64,000 bases of DNA, from positions 162,241,043 to 162,305,042 of the forward strand of contig CP136069.1 of the NCBI GenBank assembly GCA_032622095.1, written 5' to 3'. Positions 13,201 through 28,200 of the stretch are shown one piece after another. The DNA is from Siphonodentalium dalli. Taxonomy: Eukaryota; Mollusca; Scaphopoda; Gadilida; Siphonodentaliidae. A model generated the notes under the pieces. It did not search any database. It was not told where the DNA came from and saw nothing but the letters and a program-made list of their open reading frames with translations. How positions within the stretch are numbered: the first letter of the stretch is position 1; each line of letters opens with the position of its first letter. The position numbers and the translations under genes were made by a program.

Positions 13201-16200
13201 AGTGAGTGAGTGGAGCGGCATGTGAACGTCCCTTTTAGATAAAATTATAACTCAAATTCCATACATCCGGAATATATATTATCGACCTTGCACCGATCGC
13301 CACCACGAAACATTTAATTGATCATCGTTGAAGAATTTTGCTTGGGTCCGACTGAAAGAAACAATCGATTTCGTTCACCGCATGGATGAGATTGTACTCT
13401 TGTGTGGATTTCGTGATTGAGTATATTGGATTTGCCATACACGTCTCTGATAATTGTTTGACTATAGGTACATGTGTAACGGTGTGAAACTGAATAACAC
13501 GCACCTTTATTACTTTGCTAATATGCACCAACCTTAACTTCCGATCACGTTTGAAGGATCGGACAGTTTTGATTAAACTATATTATCAAGCCGATAAAGA
13601 TTTTATCTATACCCCGCTCAATTTCATAATTATGTCGATACCATACGGTCTAGGGAATTGTGTTGTCAATTTAAGAGAAGGACTGTGATCAGATTCAGCG
13701 GTTGGGAACAAATTATGAAAGGCCGATAGAGCTTCATTCATTGCATCCTGAACTGTCACTCAGCAAAATGTATTTCAATGTATTTGTTGTCACAACTGGC
13801 ATGATATCCAGCTAAAACAAATGTGCATCATAACCATATCACGAAACTCACAACTTTATTAACCGAGCTCAGCTCGATCGTTCATGATGACATGTGGGAG
13901 TTTACGGTCTTTTGCTTCCAATCTCATGCATTGATGAATAGTGTTATTTGTATTATATGACATTTTATCCTGTGTAAATTGTGAGAAGGAGAAAAGGTTA
14001 TGAAATTGAAACTTGGTTTGGCCATAAGGGGATGGGGTGAGAACTTTAAATTGGGCCAACATTTGCAAGAGTCGGAAATGTCATTCCCCACACGAAATTA
14101 GTTGGACATTACAGACCAAAAAATATAGATTGGAAATGTTGTGAAATTTTGAGTTTTCAACCAGTAATTTGTGTGAAGTTGCATTAGACCTTCGAATATT
14201 GGTCGAATATATTTCTATTTTCGGTCGTACTTCCATCCGTTGATAATTTTCCAAACTGGAGGATGATGATATAGAAATTGGTCTTCAGCTACAATTGGTC
14301 AGTAGCAAATTCCAAACTGGACTCCCACCCACGGAAACCCCATCTAGCCACGGCCATAGCCGCGCTTTATTGGTTGATATATACAGTATCAGTATGCATA
14401 ATCAACTGCAGGGCCGCGTCCCCTTTTCTGAATTCAAATACTCGCCTTTTAAAGTTGATATGTCTCTATGTATATAGCACAGGAATACCTTGTTATACCT
14501 AGTAGTATACTTTAGTATGGACATTTTATTATACTTCCATGGTGTAACCAAGGAAGTATATTGTTTTTCTATTGCGGTCGTTTTCTGTTTAATTGGAAAT
14601 ACTCAGAAACTAATGGGAGGGGGGCCGCGAAATCTCTAGTGAATGTAGGCATCTAAAGGATACTGAAAATGAAGGTACAGCAACTTGTCATGGCAAAGTG
14701 ATATTAAAAAAATATTTCACTATTATTATTATTATTAAAATACTCGACACTTTTACAATCACTATATTTCGGAAAGTATGAGCAGTAGAAAACTAAAAGT
14801 TGGTAAGTATGTTGGGGCAAACGAATATTGTCCGTGCTTTCCTCGCAGAGTTATATCCCTGTTTCTGATTCGTGAAATTCATATTATGCTACACGCGAAA
14901 CGGAGATTACTTTTGGGGAACCTGGAGTCCAAATCTGATCCAAATCGACCTGTTCCAGAAAAGTCGTTCATTTTGTTCTCACTTTTTTAAAAAGGCTCCA
15001 TTATTTCAACCTAAACTTTTGGACTTAGAAAATTATTTTTTTCTCAGTCAAGTGAAAAGTGCTCTTCAAAAAAATTCCGCTTATATATATCTCATATATA
15101 TTTTGAAGACCTCTGTATGTTTGTCTGTCATTTATACAAATCTACTATTCTCGACCGATCGGGACGAAACTTTGCGCATGCGCAGACGAGATCTCGGAAA
15201 CGGGTGGAGCTATCGACTTGAAATTTGGTATGTGAATGTATCTTGCACCGGATACGAATTTTATCGGGTCGCCGAGCCCGTGCGACGCCAGCTTCGCGCA
15301 TGCGCAGACCAGATCTCGGAAACGGGTGGAGCTATCGACTTGAAATTTGGTTTTTGAATAGCCCGGACAACGTCGGGCTGGGTAGAGCTATCGACTTGAA
15401 ATTTGGTTTTTGAATAGCCCGGACAACGTCGGGCTCATCGGCTAGTATAATATATATTATCTATATATACGCCAAATATTTGTCACTCCCCCTTGGCCTT
15501 CCTCCAGCTACCCCATCTCCCCGCAGATGGAACCTATCTCCGATTCGAACGCACCCGTCTCGCGGGCCAGGCTCATTCCTCTACATGGGAACCGATAGAA
15601 CGCCCACCGAATTCCAACAATCATTTCCAGACTGTTGTATTGGTTTGATTATATATGGAAGCTGTTATAAACCAAATAACTTGGATTTGAATATAATCCC
15701 ACCTATTCGTAAATTTTGCTGCTCATGGTGTGGGCTAAATTATCATTTTGACGTGTATTGTGTGCCATGAGTTTTCTGCCTCCGTGCATTTCACTTTTGT
15801 ATCGTATTTCACATCTTCAATGCACTGCATCTCAAGTACAACCAAACAAAATACAAACATTACATTAATGGGAGCAAACAAGCCTTAGTTATACGATGTA
15901 TACTTATACTAACGTAAAGACGACGTATATCCAATTATTTCGTTAGCGATAACAACAAAAAACACATAGAAAATGCAAACATCATCGTATATTTTTGTGA
16001 ATAGTAGAATACTGCAAATGTACATTCAATTCTTTCCGTTAGTATATGTCTGCCAAAATATAAATGACTTCCTTTATAATTTAACAAAATAAAACACCAC
16101 TGTTAGTTTCGTACGCCGTCATTTAAGTCTTGTCAAAAAGCAAAAGTGAAACAAACGCTCCTTATAATAACCATATAGGGAATGGTCTTACAGAGAACGC

Positions 16201-19200
16201 TCTTTTCTGTTCGGTTACGTTCATACGCCGTGTACAGTGCTTTGTGTGTTGTTGTTTATCATTCATTTCATTCTTCGGATCGAACGTTCATTGTTGGGGT
16301 TCATGTTATGTGCTTGTTCAAACCAGTTATCTGCCAATGTGGAGCAAGGCTTATGAGAATCGGACGGATATTTTCGGAGTGATGTGGAGTGTTCAGGTAC
16401 CATTTATTTTAGAATTATTACCTGTATTTGTATACCCCTGCAACCAGTTGTGGGTGGGGTGGGTATGGTATACTGGAACCAGCATGTCCGTCCCTTCATC
16501 AATATATATATATCTAATTGTTTCCCGATAGTTTTGGGAGGAATATAGTAATCAGCATGTCCGTCCCTGCGTCCATTCAATATGGTTTCTGATTGATAAC
16601 TCTAATATTAGTTAACTGATTCGTATGTTACATGTCCGTGGTATTTGGAGTTGGAGTATAGTAGATCTTCAAGTATACAAATATTCGCCTTTATCTCATT
16701 CTGGTGAATATAATGATTTCATAGAGACGTGAGAATTTAACGGACTGTCCGATTATGCAGAAGATTAACACAGGACGCTCTCTAAACCAGTCGCGTTCAT
16801 TCCCTCTGTACGTAATTTCTGTCACTATGTGACTCTTTTCAATGCATATGCCGTCTGAAAATATTTGTCTATACGTATTTCATGTAATTGTGTTCGTGCT
16901 TTGGCCCATTAACGTCAACAACAGAAACATGAGCAATTACTTGATTAATATGTAATCGTCGTTGCAGTATTACACTGTTCACAAAACAATTTAATTCATA
17001 TAACTAAATGTATAACAACACGTAATGGGCTACGCTCCTGTCTGACTAAGTCACTTCGATCCTATAGTCTTATTTTAATAGTATTTCATTGAATACAAAA
17101 CAGTTCTTACGTTATTACTTATCACCCATTTAACTAATCCATGACAATATATTCGAGGCGTTTACCAATGCTAACAACGAGATGATGTACACGATTTTGG
17201 GCATTCCCTATTTAATGTAAACGTATTTTATTGCATAATAACGCAACGGGATTGAGACACAAGTTTTGCAACTTACAAAGGGTCTCTCTCCCCATATAAT
17301 TGTATTACACGCAATCAACATAAAATACAATTACACACACATGATAATACAGATGTACAACATCATTTCACTTATAACAATATATGATATAATCTTGAGT
17401 GTGACCATACCGGTGGATATTTCACTTTATGGGGGGGGGGTCGTCTCGATAGATTTGGGAGGAATATAGTAATCAGCATATCCATCCGTGCGTCCGTGCG
17501 TCCGTGCGTTCGAGATGGTTTCTGATTGATAACTTTAGTATTAGTTAACTGACTCGTATGTGACATATCTGTGATATTTCTACAATGCGAGAGTTGGAGT
17601 ATAGTAGATCTTCAATTATACAAATATTCGCCTTTATCTTATTCTGGTGAATATAATGATTTCATGAAGATGTGAGAAATTAATGGACTGTCCCAGTATG
17701 CAGAAGAATAACATAGGACGCTCTCTAAACCAGTCGCGTTCATTCCCCCCTGTACGTAATTCATGTCATTATGTGACCTTTTTCAATGCATATACCGTCG
17801 GAAATATGTGTCTATACGTATTTCATGCAATTGTGTTCGTGCTTCGGTCCATTAACGTCAACAACAGAAACATGAGCATTTCACTGTTCAGAAAACATTT
17901 TAATTCATAAACTAAATGTATAACAACACGTAATGGGCATTATAATTTGTGTCAGTGATTGCCAGGCGTCAGTGATTTCTACGTGCAGTTGGATTGTTCT
18001 AACGGGAAATCATTTCACTAAAAGCAGGAACAACCGTCACTGACATTACATTCCCAAATCCGTGCATTTTTTTTACAAATTTAAAAATGGAACCAGCTGC
18101 AGCATATATCCGAAGTGCTTCGTATGACATATTATGCTACACACCTGTCTGACTAAGTCACTTCGATCCTACTGTCTTATTTTAATAGTATTTCATTGAA
18201 TACAAAACAGTTCTTACGTTAGTACATATCACACATGTAACTAATCCATAACAATATATTCGAGGCGTTTATCAATGCTAACAGCGAGATGATGTACAAT
18301 ATTTTGGGCATTCCCTTCTTCGTGTAAATGTATTTTATTGCATAATAACGCAACGGGATTGAGACATAAGTTTTGCAACTTACAAAGGGTCTATGTCTCC
18401 CCATATAATCGTATTACACAAAATGAACATAAAATACAATTACACACAAACATGATAATTCATATGTATATCATCGATTCACTCATAACAATATATGATA
18501 TAATCTTGAGTGTGGCCATAACGGTGGATATTTCACTTTATGGGGGGGGGGTCGTCTCGATAGATTTTGGAGGAATATAGTAACCAGCATGTCCGTCCGT
18601 GCGTCCCGATTGATTTACAAAAGTGTAAACACTGGGTTCGTACAGAACGTGACTCAAACATTTTCCTTTCTTAACTGCTCAAGGAGTAATAATGTATATC
18701 AGTGTTTGTCGGGCGTCAAATACACTCTAAATAATGGGGAGGCAATATTGCTCCTCGGAGGGGCAATATTTGCATCTCTTGAGGTGCACTATTTCACCTA
18801 CTATCCAAAAGGCTAACTTGCTTCTCCATTGGGGTGATAGGAGCCGAGGAACAATTTGTCCCTCATGTGACCCAAGTTCATCCCCGTCGAAGCACAATTT
18901 GTCACTCAGTGGGAGATATACGTAATCACTCAGGAGGGGCAAAGACTACCCCCCATGGAGAGGTTATAATCTACCCCTTTTGGGGAGATGGTGAAATAGT
19001 GCCCCTCCGGGAGGTAGTTTAGGCACCCCCCGAAGGAGGGTTCATATTTTACCTCCCGGAGAGGCAACCTTGCAGTTTTTGGAGAGCCACTCCGGGATGC
19101 ACTTTAGCCAACCCCCCCAAGGAGAGTTCATATTTTACCTCCCAGGAGAGGCACCCTTGCAGTTTTTGAAGAGCCACTCTGACACTATTGGTGTGCAAAT

Positions 19201-22200
19201 TTACGCACCCAGTTGCATCAGTTGAGCATTAGGATGTTCCCTCCCCGGGGAGGCAACCTATCACTCAAGAGAGGTAACATGAACAATCTCGGGTGATGGC
19301 ACTCTTGGTGCACAAAGTACCCTCCAAGAGTGACAGAGCACAAAGATGTTACCTCCATGGAGAAGAAAGGATGGTTGAGCCCATTCTAAGCCAAAAAGAA
19401 CCTTTAAATGTATAGATTGATTTGCACATGTGGATCAAATAACAATGGAGATAACAATTTAATTATTTATTTAAAAAATCCAAAAATAATAAAAACATAG
19501 TTCAGAGCATTTATGGTTTCAGCTTGATTTAATTACAACACCATGTTTCTTACCATGAATAATAAGAGAAGGTCTTTAATGTTCTCAGAAATGTTCACTA
19601 GATTTTGCAATAAAATTATTTATGCATCTATGTATGTTCATTCCATGTAACACTGTACTAATGGGAGCTTGCACTAATCGGTCTATCATTTATATGAAAT
19701 TTGTTCCATGCCCTTCTGTTAGAACTATAATAATAATATATTTGTTTGTGTGTTTTAGCTTGTGGACTACACAGCACTCTATAAATAATTCCAAAGAATA
19801 TAGACATGTCCGAAATATTATAAAGTTTTAACCAATAAAAAACAGATGGAAGCACCCTTCAGACATTTCTGTCTTCAACCCAGTAAACATTGCGGGCATG
19901 GTAATATTAGTATCCCTCGTCACAACTGGGCGGAGCCACTCTCCCATATTACTTATTAAGAGCTTCGAGACACCAAGTGCATGGCATCAGAAATAGTATT
20001 ATTGTCTATTTCATACCATTTCAGTCGAGCAGAATTGCCTCGGCTCATGCACGTGGCTAAGCAAAAAAAAAATTGTTTTATATAATTTTGACAATATGTA
20101 GTCCACTTGAAGCAAAAAACACCTCATGTCTCAGTCCTTCCCAGGAGATGGGAGTGATTGCACTCGCACCTATACGCACTCATAATTTTCAAATGACGGG
20201 TGCTAAAATTCACACCCATCCCTCATCTCAAAATACTAATGGAGACTGTAATTGTTGGGTCAATAGTGAACTGTTTGAAAGTTTAATTAGATCCTTTACC
20301 AACTCAGTTCAACAATGGCATATTAAAGTGTAACTAGACATAGGTCTATTCCACAATGACTTTTTGTTTTAGAAAAACCCAACTTACAATTATAGTATGG
20401 GTGCAATATTACACCCATCTTCTGAATTACGGGAGCAAATAAATGCTCTCGCTGTGTTTTCCTCGTGGGAAGGACTGATGTCTTATATGCAGTCAAAGAA
20501 AATGTCAATCACCTAATTAACGAAGTGGGTAGACTTTTGAAAAATGTTATTGTAGCAACAAATTGTCAAACACTTCAAAACATAAATTTTTTCTGTCAAA
20601 TAACCAGAAACATGTTCAACTTTCCATGGTAAGGACATTTCTCTTGGCAAACTCAGTTCATATCAATACACGCATTTCTCAGAAATTCATACCAGGTTTC
20701 TCAGAATTCATGTCTAGACCAATGATAACATAGCCATGTCGTTTGCATGAGACATGTATATTTCACTCAAACCTATTAACCTAGCTTGTATGAGGCTCTT
20801 GATTTGGGAGAAAAATAATCCATCATGACTTGGGTCGGGATATGGGCATAGAAAAAAGTCATCTTCAGGGTCAGATATTTGGTCTGGACGCCTTGTGTTT
20901 GGCCGCAATATCTGACCCCTCGGGTTGAGATCTTTCCATCATACATGCCAGGTCATGATGGAAAATATTATTCTTACCTCAAGCATGAAATTCTTGCCAT
21001 ATGACATCAAAGCGCACAGTTTTATGAATGTTTTATGAATGTTATCTCCTGTCACTTTCGTTTTGGCGGATAAGAAAACGGGTGCTAACTGTGAAATTAT
21101 CAATGTGACCAGATATGACAAGAGATTTATTATGCTATTTTAGCTATGTGTCGAGAAACTCTGGGAGTTCCCTGAATATCATCAATCGACTGATTGGCTT
21201 CATCACTTTAAGTGTTGTGATTGACTGACACTAACATAAAGATTCTTGGCGGTAATGGAATTTCCAGATATTTTCTTTAGACTCTGTAATGCATAGCTTG
21301 TTCAAGAGTGTAATTTCAATTAGAACTGGTGTACATTGTATAATACACAAGCTTTGTACATCTCGATGATAGTGAAATTAATACATGAAATAATAGAAAG
21401 AAACTCTTAAAGGTGACATGCAACAGTTTAGAGTGTTCTATGCCCCTACATATTAATATGCCATGATTCTATGACGTGGAAATGCAAAGTTTGTGTAACT
21501 TACTCTCTTTTCAGTTAGGTGAGAATCCATCCTATATATAATGATAGTTCAAGGAATACTATTTCACAAGAGTAATATTCGCATTGATGGCACAATAGGC
21601 CTGTTATAGCCCAGATAGCCCCAAAACTGTCTATTTGATCATATCAGATTTTGAAAACAATTTTGAGACTTCTTTCTCTTAACAAATTCTACCATTTGCT
21701 CTCTGTTCAAAGAAGATTATAAGATACACTTTGAAAAAGAAAACATATATGTATCAGTCGACTTAGACTTATCATTTTGCAGAAATATTCTACGATATGT
21801 GTTAGGAGAAATCAACTGCGAATGCTTTAACCTCAATCAGTGATGTAAAAAAAATATGGGGAGATAAGTCGTGACATTTTTCGCTTTAAAGACAAAATTA
21901 ATATACAAATATGATCAGGTTTAAACTAACCAAATTAGGGCTCCCAGTTTCAATATTTACCTGGTAAATGTTTTTTTATAACATTATATCAACAGGTCTG
22001 GTTTCTGACGAGGAAAACATTGCACTGAAAAAAGGCAATTTCATCCGTTATCACAGATTTTCAACCTTTAATTTCAGCTTCAATTATCCCTGTGATGCCA
22101 ATATCAGCTTATTTAATTAAATGGTACAAAAATTGAAAGATATACATATTTTCTGTATTATTAAATGGTACAAAAATTGAAAGATATACATATTTTCTGT

Positions 22201-25200
22201 ATTATTATAAGTTATTTTGGTGGACTGACAATAACATGGTATGACCCTGATGGCTTGGGGTGGTTATGTTCAACTGAGTTGCGAAGCAACGAGGTCGAAC
22301 ATAGGCAGGAAGCTGTCAATGTCACCATGTTATCATCAATCCACCAAAATAACATAACGGTCCTGGTCATTCACAGAAATTTAAACTTATTCTGAAGAAT
22401 GATCAGCAGAAAATGTCAGAAATCTCCTATCGATCTCTCCATAACGTTGTTCAATGTAAATTACATCATGAAAAGGGAGGCCAACACGAGACTATAAAAC
22501 TGTTGTCTTGGATTGGATGATGATCATCCTTGTCACCATGTTAGAGACTTTCCAGCTAGACATCCACTTTGATACAACTTTGACCAATATATGCTGGTGA
22601 TCTGGTTAACCTGTTGGTACGATGTTGAACCTTTAATTCTTAGTAAGATCATCAAACTGTGCCATCTCAAGCTCAGAGCCCGGAATCGCAATATTAGGTG
22701 TTCGTGTTGAACTTCTTCTCTGTAGTTCCAATGAATTCCAAACACGTTCCTACCTGCAAATAATGGACAAAAGAGATGATATACATTAATAAAAGTGTTA
22801 ATGATATTGTAGCTCAGCTTGGACACGAGGCATAATTCTTACAGAAGTTAATGGAATGATAAAGGGGAAAGTTGAAAATTTCCAGTGTATACATGTACCA
22901 CCCACGGTTAATTAGATTCATATATCACACACATATCTAGGCCACCCGACCTGTTACAATAGGTTTGGGGGCTGAAGTTTGGGTGCCCCAAATTAATTAT
23001 AACCAAACAGTAATATTCAGAGTTTGTCATGTTTTGTACATCTATACCTATATTTGGAAAAACAAGCAAAAATACCTTGAAATCATAATAATCAGTGCCA
23101 TTGTATTATCACTGGAATAATTTCTCATTATATTGATATCTGTTTGTTTTATAAAGCACAATTTTTTGTGCATTCACATGTCATTTAAAAGGAGGTCAAC
23201 AAATAACAGTTAACTTCCAAATACTAGAAATAAGGCCAAAACAAAATGAATGCGTGTTTCCCGACCGTCTTCAAAACACCCCGACCCAAGTTCATTTTAT
23301 TGGTTTTAAATTAAAAAAATCAATCTATAAACCAACCGACCGCACTGATAACAAAACTATGTACGCATGGTTCCATTTTATCTGATTCACCTCGCGAGAT
23401 AAATGATATCTTTGATATATTTATATATTTTTCGCAAAGCCACATCGCCACTCTTCAAACGGTAAGTCAAATTACGACTGGAAGATCACGAGTTATCGTA
23501 CCTCTTCGCTGACCGGAAGCACGTGTTTGTGTTGATATGGGAGTGTGTTCATGGGAGTGTGATGGCTGAGTGGTTAGCGTGTTTGACTATTGGCCAGAGA
23601 CTTTCGCTTGGACCCCGGATCGATTTACCTCGATCCTCGACAAAACAAAAATCGGGAGTTTTGAGTGTGCCTATATAAAGTACCGTGTATGCTTCGCTGA
23701 GGTGTCGTTAAGCGGTAATCCTCTCCCGCACGGTGTCATGTACAGGGATGACACTGGTTTGATCACGCCGTTCTATGAACTTCTATCGGGTGGGGAAGTT
23801 AATGGCTGTCCCTGTCCCGTATACAACCATGTGTGCACATTAAAGAACCATACTGTGGGCAACGATCCACAGATTAATGGCAAAATTCCTGTCTAAATTC
23901 CTCCCTTGGGGGTGTAAAGTTGACATTCCAGGTGATGGCTTAATAGAGTTATCTCTCTTCAATCTACATAACTGTGTGTATATATAGTACATTGTAGCAT
24001 TCGATGTGTGACGCAGTAATGGGACGTTTCAGCAACGTCGGCGGGTTCGCTTACATGTGCCGCAACACAGATCAAAGGCTCATCCAAGTTTGAGGTCCAC
24101 TGTGCGCAGGTCAAAGGCCGATTTCAGGTCTACTGTGGCTTCGCATGTAGAGGGTGACTTTACGATATAAAAACATGTTTGTATAATATAGTACATTGTA
24201 GGATTCTACCCCATCTGATGGGGGTGCGCGGACAAGTCATCGGCGGAATTTACTCATACCATACCATATGGCGTATTGTTGAGTGTATTTGAGCAAAAAA
24301 GCTGTAGCCGGCTGTGACTTATAAGACATGCACAGTAGGAAGCTACAGCGGCCAGGGAAATGAGCATAGTTCTAATGATGTTTTCTATGGAGTGGTACGA
24401 TCAATTTCTTTGAATTTTTCAGTGATTTTTTAGTGGAATGCTAAATTCCCCATGTTGGCATATAGCCTAAGAACTAACTTATAACTTTGTCGCACTCAAA
24501 CAAGTCCAAAAGGTGTGACTGTCCCAATGGGACTAAGGATACCCCCCTGTGTTTTTAAAATACTAAGATGTTTCACATGTGAGTAAACATTTAGTTAAAA
24601 TTATAAAATAACAGTTCCCATTGCAGGTGCACAAACCTAACCGTAATCTTAAACCTATTGACCGAAAAATGTAGGAATAAAAGCTCCGACAAAATTATGC
24701 AAGTCGAAAAAGGGGAATAACTCCACATTCTCATGGTACTAAATATCAGTGCCAAGATTTAAAAATATTGACCTAAAAATATAGAAATAAAAAGCTCGGA
24801 CAAAATTAGGCATGTTGCAAAAAAAATTCTAAGTCGGAAAATGGGGATAACTCCACCAAAAAATGTCGGACAGACGTCATAATCGCAGGTGCACAGGTTC
24901 CCATGGTACTAAATATTTGTGCCAAGTTAAAAAAAACGAGACAGTCAATGACTGTGGGGTCGCTCACCAGACTGCAAAGACTGATAAGACTGGGACTCTG
25001 GAGACCACAACAGTCAGAACTGTTCATAATCACTTTAAAAGAAGTAGATATCTAAAGAGTTAAATCTAAAAAAAAAAAAAATTGGAGTTATGTCCCTGGC
25101 CCCGCCCACATTTGACACAGTGACCTGATTTGAACAAATCTGAACCCCAGCCACCCAAGAATCCTTCATACCAAATATGAATCCATATAGCCTGATGGTA

Positions 25201-28200
25201 TTTGAGAAGTCATTTTAAGAATACTATGGAGGGAAAAAGTTATGGCCCTGGCTTCGCCAAGTGAACTCATTTGAACAAATCTGAATGTGAGTCACCTAGG
25301 GAACATCCTCACCAAATATGAACCCATTCCGTCCAATGGAATCAGAGGAGAAGATGTTCAAAGAATTGTTGTCGGACGGATGGACGGACAGACGAACATT
25401 GATGACTATAGCTCCACCGGAGACTTTGTCTCAGGTGAGCTAAAAATCAATGATCAAAATGCAAAAATGTAATTTTTTTGTTTTTAGAGTTATGTCCCTG
25501 GTTCTGCCCCTATTTGACCCAGTGAGCCAATTTGAACAAATCTGATTCCCAGTCACCCAAGTTCCCTCAGTACCAAATATAAGCTAAATCGGCCCACTGT
25601 TTCTTGATAAGATGTCATTCTAAGAATTACTAAGGAGGAACAGTTATGGCCCTGGTTTCTCAACTAATCAACCTGGTGACCTCATTTGAACAAATCTGAA
25701 CCCCAGTCATTCAAGAACCCTTCATACCAAATATAAGCTAAATCGGACCAATGATTCTAGACAAGAAGTCATTTTAAGAAGTACTATGGAGGGAAAGAGT
25801 TATGGCCCTGGCTTCGCAACTAATTGACCCAGTGACCTCATTTGAACAAATCTGAATGGGAGTCACCTAGGGAACATCCACACCAAAGATGAACCCATTC
25901 CGTCCAATGGAATCAGAGGAGAAGATGTTCAAAGAATTGTTGACGGATGAATGGACGGATGGATGGACGACGAACGATGAGTGAAGACTATAGCTCCACC
26001 GGAGACTTTGTCTCAGGTGAGCTAAAAATTTACCTAAAAATGTAGGAATAAAAGCTTGGACAAAATTATACGTGTTGCAGAAATTTTCTAAGTCGAAAAA
26101 GGGGGAATAACTCCACCAAAAAAAGTCTGACAGATGTCATAATCGCAGGTGCACAGGTTCCCATGGTGGTTGATGCCTGTGCCAAGTTTCACGGAAATTG
26201 ATAAAAAAAACTCCGGACAAATTTGTGTCCACGGACAGACGACGGATGGACGGATGACGAGCTGACTCCAGTATACCCCCCCTAACTTTGTTGTGGGGGG
26301 TATAACTATTAAGAATGCATTTTCTGATACATCAGTTGCAGAATGGAATATACCTGAGGTTAACAGATATCAGCAGCAAGCCATATCTGGCATTCTAGAA
26401 GCAAACTCCAATCCTTCATTCCTTCAGGCAAAGTCAGCCTAAAAATGAAATAAATGTACATGTTGATGTATTGAGTTTACTACCAAATTATTGTTTTCTT
26501 ATTTTTTAACTATTAAGAATGCCTTTTCTGATACATCAGTTGCAGAATGGAATATACCTGAGGTTAAAGGTACTCAATCCGATTCGACAGTCCCCATATC
26601 ATCAGATTCCAACAACAACATTTTTTGAAATGCCACTTCAGTTATCAGAATCGATTAATTGCCCAAAAATAATGCTATTATAGCCTAACCAGAGTCAAGT
26701 ATAGTATAAAATTACCCAAAACCTGTTATTTATCAACGTTTTGTTCAACGGATTTTTGCCAGTTCTCAAATAACTGACACAAAAAAGCGACTCGATTTTA
26801 GAGTTATCGATCTCCATCCGCTATCTGGTCAGATAATTTCTTCTCGTCGACAGATTACTGGGCCACTTAAAATTGAAATAATAGATTTCAAACATCAATA
26901 TCTGATCACCCCTAGCTATGATGTGTGGGTTCCTCGACACGAATCAAATATTTTTTACACCCGAAGCCAAGGAAATAGTAATTTGCGAGCTTTAATTCGG
27001 ATTGAGTACCTTTGACAGTTAGCAGCTGCAAGACATATCTGGCACGTTAGAAGCAAACTCCATTCCTTCAGGCGAAGTCAGCCTAAAAAGGAAATAAATG
27101 TACATGTTGATGTATTCAGTTTACTACCAAATAATTTTTTTCTTCTTTATATGAATATATGTACAATATTCTTTACCCATTATAAAACCATATATCCATG
27201 TTTCATAACTTGAAAATAAATTTTATAACAAAATTAAACAATTTAATGAAAAGAAATGCAAACAATAAGATGAAAGAGAAAAAAAAATCCAATGGATGGG
27301 GGAGGGGGGTGGGGAAACGAAATAGTGTTGTAAATTAATAAATGATCACTCAAGAAAATATGCAAACATTGACAATTGGAGCGATTTATTGATGATGTAC
27401 ATGTACCATGATATTTTAAACTATGGATGGAAGCTACATGTAGGCCTACATCTGGGAGGGGGAGGGTGTTTAACTGCTTGCTTTCAAGGTTTGATTCAAC
27501 AAAATAATTGTGATTTGCAGGAGTCTAACCTGACTGAAAACAAGAAATTACCATGCATTGACTGGTCCCATAAACACCTTGCTCATAATTTTGGCTATAA
27601 TTTCTGGCAATTTGCCATGGGATTGCTGGCTCTCATAATAACATTAAAAGATGCATAATCAGAACAAACGTTCGCAAATTAATATTTCTTAGGCTTCAGG
27701 GTAAAAAATATTTTATTCGAGTCCAGGAACCAACCCAGAGTCAGAGTGATCAGATATCAATATTTGAAATCTATTATATTTCACCATCAGTACTTTTTAG
27801 TGGCCTGGTAAAAAGTCGATGAGAAGACGGCCCCGAACCAAACTGCGGATGAAGATGGATAACTCTAACATCCAAGTGGCTTTTGTGTGTCAGATATTTG
27901 ACAAACTGGCCAAATTTTGTTGAACAAAATGGTCAGCATTATTTTTGGGCATTTAATCAATTCTGATAACTGAAGTGGCATTTCAAAAAATGTTGTTGTC
28001 GAATATGGGGACCATCGAAATGGATTGAGTACCTTTAATAAAGCTGAAGGTGTCATTAATTGTCACTACATTTTGGTGCGATGGGTACCCAGCTTACAAG
28101 TGTTTTGGGTACCCACCTTACCTTCTCTGTGTATTCAGCACACATTTGATAACAAAATCTTTCAACTGACCACATGGTGCATGATCTTTAAAACTATTAT

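Noticed and set aside
14872-15357. 161-codon plus-strand frame
   Set aside because: Its 3' half lies in the Helitron-like element at 15090-15445 and repeats a peptide because of the internal DNA repeats.
16130-16531. 133-codon plus-strand frame
   Set aside because: No domain; it overlaps an alternative frame and leads into a tandem duplicated non-coding region.
23570-23896. 108-codon open frame
   Set aside because: It starts within a pol III A-box-like motif of a SINE-like element and shows no recognised motif.
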